NCBI RefSeq assembly: GCF_029633825.1
Contig: NZ_CP090640.1
Coordinates: 1,798,001-1,862,000 of the forward strand
Origin: Burkholderia contaminans
Lineage (GTDB): Bacteria > Pseudomonadota > Gammaproteobacteria > Burkholderiales > Burkholderiaceae
DNA length: 64,000 nt
Direction: 5' to 3'
Shown: piece after piece, positions 58,585-64,000 of the stretch
How positions within the stretch are numbered: position 1 is the stretch's first letter
How the letters are laid out: every line of letters starts with the position of its first letter
Program-made: the position numbers and the translations under genes
The notes under the pieces: generated by a model
Seen by the model: the letters and a program-made list of their open reading frames with translations, nothing else
Told to the model about the DNA's origin: nothing
Database searches by the model: none

Positions 58585-60570
58585 TTATTTGTGGCGCAGT
58601 AGCGTGTGCAGTTTTCGGATTGGGTCTGTAATTCGCCATGAGGCTGATGTAAGGATCTCGTCGATCATTGCACTCTTTTTAGTCAATTCCGAGGCCAAGC
58701 GATCCCGTTCGCCTATAGCTGCTTTCAGTTGTTGCAGATGTGCGCGTTGCATGTCCGAGACCAGACTCTCTTGCTGGCGGCGACCTTCCTCTAACTCCTG
58801 TTCCATCTGGACCCGATGTGAGCCTTCTCGCGCGGCTTGTTCCCTCCAGTGATCACGGTCCCGGATGTTTTCTTCCAGCCTCTGTTCCATATTGACGATA
58901 GTGGATCTCAAGTCGGAGATCGCACGATCCGTTTCGGCAATGGCTTCTTCCAGTTGCTGCAGGTGCACGCGTTGCATACTTGAGACCACGCTTTTGTGCT
59001 GGCGGCGAACTTCTTCCAATTCCTGTTCGATCAGGGCACGATGCGCCGCGTTTTGCGCGGCCTGTTCCTTCCAGTGGTCACGATCCCGGATGTTCTCTTC
59101 CAGTCTCTGTTCCATGTTAACGATAGCGGATCTCAAGTCAGAGATCGCACGATCCCGTTCGCCAATGGCTTCTGCCTGCTGTCGCAGATGCCCGCGCTGC
59201 AAATCCGAGACCAGGCTCTCATGCTGACGGCGACTGTCCTCCAATTCCTGTTCCATCAGGACTCGCCGCGAGCCCTCTTGTGCGGTCTGTTCCTTCCAGT
59301 AGTCGCGGTCCTGGATGTTTTCTTCCAGCCGCTGCTCCAAAGCTACGACGGTAGATTTCAAATCGGAGATCGCACAATCCCGTTCGTCGATCGCGTGTTC
59401 CAGTTGCTGCAGATGCGCGCGTTGCATGTCTGAGACTAAACTCTCGTGCTGGCGGCGACATTCCTCCAATTCCTGTTCGATCCGGACTCGATGCGAGCCC
59501 TCTTGTGCGGCTTGCTCCCTCCAGTGATCACAGTCCTGGAGTTTCTTTTCCAGCCTGTTCTCCACATCGAGGATGGCGGATCTCAACTCTGAGATCGTGC
59601 GATCCCGTTCGCTGATGGCTTCTTCCAGTTGCTGCTGATGCGCACGTTGCATGTCTGAGACCAGACTCTCGTGCTGGAGGCGACCCTCCTCCAATTCCTG
59701 CGCCATCCGGACTCGATGCGAGCCCTCCTGCGCGACCTGTTCCTTACAGTGATCACGATCCCTGATGCTTTCTTCCAGCCTGTGCTCCACATCGACGATC
59801 ATGGATTTCAGGGTTTCCGCTTCCGTACGATATATTTCGCGATCACGCCGTGCGTTGGTTATTTCTCGGTGAAGTGCGACCCGATCAAGTGCGTCAAAAT
59901 TCGGGAAGAGGTCGCCCTTCGAGATGGTCGTCGAACTCGCGAGCTCGCCACCGATCCTGACTTTGTCAGGCCGAGCAGTTTGGGCGTGCGCGAGCATTGC
60001 TGTAGAAAGATCGACCCCATTCAGGATCGGTCGCAATTGTTCGTAGAGGTATTCCCCGTCGGTGATGAAGCGAGGGAACTCCATAAAGAGTAGCGGTATG
60101 CGCTTCTTTACGCAGGCATGGATAACACGGTGGAATCCCATCGACAGTAGGCGTGCCTGATCGATAGGGTTCAACGAATAGACAACGCCTCCCGGTGTAG
60201 ATCCCCACGTATGCCAGCGCGTCAATTCGCTGGGAAGTCCTTCATTTCCGAGACGCGCACGCAATTCGTTTACTACTCTGCTCGTAGCTGCCTCGACAAG
60301 ATCCCGCATGGGGATGATGACGGCGTCAACTTGGATATCGTCGCGCGCCAGCAGTTCGTCGACAAATTCGTAAAGCCATGGAGACTTGATGACGTAGGGA
60401 AGATTGGCGTCGCCTGTCGGAAAATCCTCAAGCCCGGCGTTGGCATTCTCATCGAGCCGATCTTCAGGATTTCTCGCGAGGTGCGTATCGAGGCCGCACG
60501 CCGTGAGGTATTGGACCAGAAAGCTTGTACCGGCACGACCGGTGCCGGCGATGAGAAGGTGGTGTTTCAA
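58585..60570 (-). CDS. P-loop (sulfotransferase-like) protein with five coiled-coil tandem repeats
   Basis: The 661-residue product begins MKHHLLIAGTGRAGTSFLVQ; GTGRAGTSF (residues 9-17) resembles the 5'-phosphosulfate loop of sulfotransferases, and residues 1-220 look like one compact domain. Residues 253-627 are five tandem 75-residue repeats rich in Glu, Arg and Gln with heptad character (RLEENIRDRDHWKEQAAQ, QELEEGRRQHESLVSDMQRA), predicting a long coiled coil. It ends ILTSASWRITDPIRKLHTLL; an S-WR-T-P-R tail of this kind occurs at the end of many polysaccharide-locus glycosyltransferases and coiled-coil proteins. GC and codon use are clearly lower than in neighbours, suggesting transfer. 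Sulfation of a surface glycan is an inference only. Confidence 0.75.
   Translation of the reverse strand: MKHHLLIAGTGRAGTSFLVQYLTACGLDTHLARNPEDRLDENANAGLEDFPTGDANLPYVIKSPWLYEFVDELLARDDIQVDAVIIPMRDLVEAATSRVVNELRARLGNEGLPSELTRWHTWGSTPGGVVYSLNPIDQARLLSMGFHRVIHACVKKRIPLLFMEFPRFITDGEYLYEQLRPILNGVDLSTAMLAHAQTARPDKVRIGGELASSTTISKGDLFPNFDALDRVALHREITNARRDREIYRTEAETLKSMIVDVEHRLEESIRDRDHCKEQVAQEGSHRVRMAQELEEGRLQHESLVSDMQRAHQQQLEEAISERDRTISELRSAILDVENRLEKKLQDCDHWREQAAQEGSHRVRIEQELEECRRQHESLVSDMQRAHLQQLEHAIDERDCAISDLKSTVVALEQRLEENIQDRDYWKEQTAQEGSRRVLMEQELEDSRRQHESLVSDLQRGHLRQQAEAIGERDRAISDLRSAIVNMEQRLEENIRDRDHWKEQAAQNAAHRALIEQELEEVRRQHKSVVSSMQRVHLQQLEEAIAETDRAISDLRSTIVNMEQRLEENIRDRDHWREQAAREGSHRVQMEQELEEGRRQQESLVSDMQRAHLQQLKAAIGERDRLASELTKKSAMIDEILTSASWRITDPIRKLHTLLRHK
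58690..59814 (-). repeat. Five tandem 225-bp repeats inside the P-loop/coiled-coil gene
   Basis: Units correspond to residues 253-327, 328-402, 403-477, 478-552 and 553-627. Each starts with a (T/E/D)L(K/R)S motif and contains RDHWKEQ- and HESLVSDMQRAH-like blocks. All have the same length without gaps, so they keep frame and heptad phase. Recombination could change copy number. Confidence 0.9.
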
Positions 60571-60814
60571 TTTCTGTAAGGTACCGTAAGTGAGGCGGTG
60601 ATAGCCAACTCTACGTCTGCGGCTGCGGTCGTTTTCCAGCGCCTTGCGGCGACTGACACGTCATTCTTTGCCCCGGAGTCTCACTTCATAAGCCAAGGAA
60701 CAAGGTTCAGGGGCGGCTGAGGAAGTATCGCCCCTTCTCTCGGATAACGACGGGTTTGACCTCAAACTGAAGTGGTTGCGTCGAGCAATTTTTATGCATC
60801 GACGGATTGCACCG
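60571..60814. other. Interval between the repeat-protein gene and mscS
   Basis: A 244-bp low-GC interval upstream of the repeat-protein gene and downstream of mscS. It should hold the promoter of the former; no consensus element or terminator stood out. Confidence 0.35.
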
Positions 60815-61627
60815 TCAAGCCGTGCGATGCGAGACGGGCGTTTCAGGCGTCGGATACTGCGCGTCGCGGAACGTCTCGAGGATCACTCGGTTGGTGTCGC
60901 AGTACACCTGCCAGTAGTGCTCGGGTGCTGTGGACGGGCGCACGAACAACAGTGGGCCTTCCGGCGTGAACTGCAGCACGCCGACATCCGGCGCCGGGGC
61001 GGTCAGCACGTTCGGGATCTGCTGGATCGACGTCTTCAGGCGGTTGATCGCGTCGACTGCGTCGACGCCGTTCGCGATCTTCGCGGTCAGGTCGACGCGA
61101 CGGTACGACGTCGCGCTGTAGTTGGCGATGTTGTCCGAGAAGATCTTGTTGTTGCCGACGATCGTCACGATGTTGTCGGCGGTGACGATCGTCGTGCCGA
61201 ACAGGCCGAGTTCCTTGACCGTGCCCGTGACGCCGCCTGCGTTGATCACGTCGCCGATCTTGAACGGGCGCAGCACCTGCATGAACACACCTGCAGCGAA
61301 ATGCGCGAGCAGGCCGCCCCAGGCGGTGCCGATCGCGAGGCCGAGACCGGCGAGCAGGGCAGCGAACGAGGTTGTTTGCACGCCGAAGATCTGCAAGATC
61401 GCGAGGATCAGCAGGATCGTCAGCAGTACGCCGACGACGGAGGTCAGGTAGTCGGTCAGTGTCGGGTCGACCTTGCCGCTGCGGCGCACGACCTTGCCGA
61501 GCAGGCGCGTGCCGATGCGGATCGCCCAGCGGCCGATGAACCACAACACGATCGCGGCGAGGAGGTTGAGGCCGAAGTCGAGACCGCGGGTCATCAGGAA
61601 TTGCTGGGCGGTGGCGAGATCGATCAT
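60815..61627 (-). CDS. Small-conductance mechanosensitive channel (MscS family)
   Basis: MscS channels open under membrane tension to release osmolytes. The 270-residue product has three membrane helices (about 15-36, 62-85, 88-118). The pore helix is Gly/Ala-rich (LAGLGLAIGTAWGGLLAHFAAGV) and followed by the MscS beta domain (FKIGDVINAGGVTGTVKELG, TIVTADNIVTIVGNNKIFSD). GC content is back to the chromosomal norm, so the low-GC insert ends before this gene. Confidence 0.94.
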   Translation of the reverse strand: MIDLATAQQFLMTRGLDFGLNLLAAIVLWFIGRWAIRIGTRLLGKVVRRSGKVDPTLTDYLTSVVGVLLTILLILAILQIFGVQTTSFAALLAGLGLAIGTAWGGLLAHFAAGVFMQVLRPFKIGDVINAGGVTGTVKELGLFGTTIVTADNIVTIVGNNKIFSDNIANYSATSYRRVDLTAKIANGVDAVDAINRLKTSIQQIPNVLTAPAPDVGVLQFTPEGPLLFVRPSTAPEHYWQVYCDTNRVILETFRDAQYPTPETPVSHRTA

Positions 61628-61740
61628 GCGTTCTCCGAAGTCAAAAGTAGAAAGGGCGGCGCATGCACCGGGTGGCGTTTTTATAACCTGACCAGCGCGT
61701 GCGCGGCAACCTGCTTTTGTGGAGTTTGACGCAGTGCAAA

Positions 61741-61770
61741 ACGGGCAGTACGTATGAGTGTACTGCCCGT
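61741..61770 (-). terminator. Hairpin downstream of kpsC
   Basis: A perfect 11-bp stem ACGGGCAGTAC/GTACTGCCCGT with an 8-nt loop lies 109 bp after the kpsC stop. On the minus strand only TTTT follows, so termination may be moderate. Confidence 0.55.
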
Positions 61771-61878
61771 CGGTGGGTGGCCTTCTTTGCGGTTGGCACC
61801 TGGATTGGTTTGAGCGGGATGTGCCGTGCGACTCGGCAAAGACGACCGGTCATCGGCCAGCAAACGTGCAGACCCTCT

Positions 61879-63918
61879 TCAGCGGATCGCTCGGTCGTGA
61901 ATGAATCGCCGCCCCTGCCACCCGGCATAACGTATTGCGTTGCGCGTCCAGCGTATTGCCTTGACGAGTGGGCGGACACGGTTTCCGCGTATTTTCTCGA
62001 GCGGCCGAGCTGCATCCGGCGCGAGTTGCCGGGCGATTGCTTCAGGTGTCGTGAACAGCGAGAGCCGCCAGTCCCAATAAATGGCGTAACGGAGCAGTAC
62101 CCCCGCCGTCAGCATGTCGAGCGATAGGCGGCGTTCGCGCCACGGCTGTTCCAGCGCATCGTGCGTCAGTCCCCAGCCAGCATAAAAGGGCAGACCATAG
62201 GTATGGACTTCCTTCCCACGCATCAATGCATCGAAGCCGGCGAGCGACGAGAGCGTATGCAACTCGTCCGTCACGTCGATCAGCGAAATGAGATCCGCGT
62301 CCGCATCGACGATGTCCGCGAGGTGTTCTGCATCGACGAGCCCGGCGCGATTGCCGGACAGTACGTCCGGATGCGGTTTGTAAATGATGAATGCGTCCGG
62401 TCGGCGAGCACGCACTTCCTTTAACAAGGCTTCCGATGTGGCTATCGTGCCGGTTCCCAGTCGGATCGACGCGTCGTCCGCAACCTGGCCGGCGACGAGT
62501 ACCACACGCTTGTCATGAGGGATGTGCCAAGTCGGCGCTTGGCGGCCGAGATTGTATTTCGTGAGGCCGAGCCGCACGATTTCCTGCCTGAGCGCTGCCG
62601 CGCGCCGCAATTCCGCTTCGTCGAACGTGGTCTGGTTAAGGATGACGGTCAGGTCGCTCGGACGACTCGCGTCGAAATACAGGCCGCGGCGGTCGATGAC
62701 CTGGCTGCACGGTGGCGACATGTCGGAGCCGAGTCCTGTCGAATGGATAAAGCCGTCTTCGATCCGGACATGGGCGACGCCGGCGGGCAGGCCTTCGGCT
62801 GACCGCCCCCCCCATATCGCTGCGTGTTCGTCGGTGTGGGTGTCGCGCGGATCCGCGATCCAGCGCAATGTTCCGCCTCCTGCCGACAGGTAGGGCGTGG
62901 CGTAAGGCCGCTTCCACCACTGGAAGCGCACGCCGGCCACTTGGCGGAGATCCCCGTATCGGTCGGCTACGGCGTGCTGCAGCTCGACGCAGTCGAGTGC
63001 AGTATCGAGCGTGCCTTGTGTGCCGCGTGCCGGGTCAAGGTAGCGCGCGAGCTGCAGGAAAGCGGCATCGAATAACGCTAATACCGAGGGGCGTGCACGG
63101 CGCTCTGGCATGGCGGTGTGGTCCTGCGTCAGTCCCCAGCCTGCGTAGTAGGGGGTGCCGAACACGTGAACCGGGACGCCGGCCAGAAGCGCCGCCATCC
63201 CTTCAGACGCTCCCAGGACATGGACGGCGTCGGCGCGCCGCAGCACGTCCCGCAAGGAATGCGAGACGTCGAGAATCCTTGCATTCCCGTGCAGTTGCGT
63301 TTTCGTCGAAAGCCAGTTGCCAGCACCTGCATCGGCGGAGCGCAAGACCCAGATGTCTGCATCGGGGTGCGCAGCACATGCCGCATCCACCATCGCAGCA
63401 AAGTTTCGGTCGCGGAGCCTTGCCGGCGTACAAATGTCGACATACGACGTTTCGCGTTCATCGATCAGCACAACGCGCTCGGCACTGCCGGATTCGAGCC
63501 ATGCCTCCGGCAATTCGGTCACCTGATGTCGAATGTGCAACGCGTCGCTATCGAGCACACGGCGCATCAGGTCGCGGCAGCGCTCGTCGGCGTCGGTGAT
63601 GTGCGAGGCCTCGAGCACGCGCTCGAGTGCGGCGACCAGCCCGCCGCGCGCAACCAGATCCGATGGAACACAGAAACACGAAAGAGGCGGGGTATGTGCT
63701 GCGTGGCGGACGAAGACGGGGCCCGGGCATACCGGGTACACGGTACGTCCGATCGATGCAGAAGTTCGGGCAAGCGCGACGCCAAGCCACGAATCGATCC
63801 ACACGAACGGCGACTTTCCGGTCAGCCAGCCGATCATGCGTTGGCCGCGTGCGATTGCACTTGCGTCGAAGGACCGGGGTTCGGACGTCATCGAGTGCTC
63901 GGTGGGTGCTGGAATCAT
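61879..63918 (-). CDS. kpsC: Capsule polysaccharide beta-Kdo transferase KpsC
   Basis: KpsC, with KpsS, builds the poly-beta-Kdo linker that joins group 2-type capsules to a phospholipid. The 679-residue product has the typical two-module layout with a duplicated motif, GTPYYAGWGLT (about residue 255) and GLPFYAGWGLT (about 575), and KPHPDVLSGNRAG in the second module. Its length matches KpsC of E. coli. Its ATG directly abuts the upstream stop (TAAATG), so it is coupled to the partial gene at the window edge. A homologue (wcbA) lies in the B. pseudomallei capsule locus. Confidence 0.9.
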   Translation of the reverse strand: MIPAPTEHSMTSEPRSFDASAIARGQRMIGWLTGKSPFVWIDSWLGVALARTSASIGRTVYPVCPGPVFVRHAAHTPPLSCFCVPSDLVARGGLVAALERVLEASHITDADERCRDLMRRVLDSDALHIRHQVTELPEAWLESGSAERVVLIDERETSYVDICTPARLRDRNFAAMVDAACAAHPDADIWVLRSADAGAGNWLSTKTQLHGNARILDVSHSLRDVLRRADAVHVLGASEGMAALLAGVPVHVFGTPYYAGWGLTQDHTAMPERRARPSVLALFDAAFLQLARYLDPARGTQGTLDTALDCVELQHAVADRYGDLRQVAGVRFQWWKRPYATPYLSAGGGTLRWIADPRDTHTDEHAAIWGGRSAEGLPAGVAHVRIEDGFIHSTGLGSDMSPPCSQVIDRRGLYFDASRPSDLTVILNQTTFDEAELRRAAALRQEIVRLGLTKYNLGRQAPTWHIPHDKRVVLVAGQVADDASIRLGTGTIATSEALLKEVRARRPDAFIIYKPHPDVLSGNRAGLVDAEHLADIVDADADLISLIDVTDELHTLSSLAGFDALMRGKEVHTYGLPFYAGWGLTHDALEQPWRERRLSLDMLTAGVLLRYAIYWDWRLSLFTTPEAIARQLAPDAARPLEKIRGNRVRPLVKAIRWTRNAIRYAGWQGRRFIHDRAIR

Positions 63919-64000
63919 TTACCGAAGCGAATCGAGGAAGCCATCGATGCGATCGAAGTGCTCGGCCCAGGTCGGCGCTTGAAAGCGCCCGATCCGCGTG
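63919..64000 (-). CDS. C-terminal end of a capsule gene, probably kpsS (partial)
   Basis: Only 26 codons and a TAA stop are visible (RIGRFQAPTWAEHFDRIDGF and LDSLR). The stop is immediately followed by the kpsC ATG. The FDRIDGFLDSL end and position before kpsC suggest the KpsS-type Kdo transferase, but this is mainly from context. Confidence 0.5.
   Translation of the reverse strand, partial: TRIGRFQAPTWAEHFDRIDGFLDSLR

Noticed and set aside
58690..59814. Regular repeats as a possible CRISPR array
   Set aside because: Units are 225 bp, contiguous, in frame and coding for a coiled coil; there are no short repeats with unique spacers.

Overview
The window is about 64 kb of very GC-rich DNA with strong GC3 bias and dense, mostly co-directional operons. 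Protein content and gene order match a Burkholderia main chromosome, most likely the Burkholderia cepacia complex or a close relative. Support includes the oxyR-katG-dps block, grpE-(thioredoxin-like)-dnaK-dnaJ, the hda-HAD-pcnB-folK-dgk-panB operon, mutL-miaA, and the fused pabB-pabC. I make no species call. No tRNA, rRNA, CRISPR array or intact transposase was seen.

Layout. 1-4.6 kb: queuosine genes queA and tgt (tgt cut by the window edge), divergent from recG. 4.6-9.3 kb: peroxide defence, oxyR-katG-dpsA, with two small ORFs and OxyR-like sites. 9.5-10.4 kb: ubiA. 10.5-18.1 kb, minus strand: two FAD-linked hydroxyacid oxidases, glcD, glcE, glcF, yggS, proC, interrupted by a nested inverted-repeat element between glcE and glcF. 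18.2-20.1 kb: cob(I)alamin adenosyltransferase and flavohaemoglobin hmp with an NsrR-like operator. 20.1-22.0 kb: a PIN/Phd toxin-antitoxin pair and aroG (DAHP synthase). 22.4-29.0 kb, minus: yhdP, a nitrilase-family amidase, tldD. 29.3-32.1 kb: glnE. 32.2-34.8 kb, minus: nadK-recN. 34.9-44.5 kb, plus: hrcA, hemH, hslR, grpE, thioredoxin-like, dnaK, dnaJ, pabBC, with sigma-32-like promoters before grpE and dnaK. 44.6-49.8 kb, minus: the six-gene hda-to-panB operon. 50-51.6 kb: purM and an NTF2-like protein. 51.6-53.5 kb: a chromosomal tetA/tetR pair with two tetO-like operators. 53.5-56.5 kb, minus: mutL-miaA. 56.6-57.3 kb: a DedA-family gene.

57.4-64 kb is the accessory part and the edge of a surface-polysaccharide locus. 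It holds a frameshifted C-terminal relic of manC, a decayed partial copy of the neighbouring dedA gene, an atypical lower-GC gene for a P-loop (sulfotransferase-like) protein with five 75-residue coiled-coil repeats, an MscS-type channel, kpsC (capsule beta-Kdo transferase) and the 3' end of what is probably kpsS. The relics suggest that the locus boundary was rearranged and a new gene inserted.

Most of the window is housekeeping: stress response (OxyR, HrcA and sigma-32 regulons, NO detoxification), cofactor synthesis (haem, ubiquinone, folate, pantothenate, NAD(P), adenosylcobalamin), tRNA modification and DNA repair. The points most worth a second look are the 57.4-60.6 kb segment, the tetO/TetR/TetA module, the nested palindromic element in the glc operon, and a terminator-like hairpin in the aroG leader.
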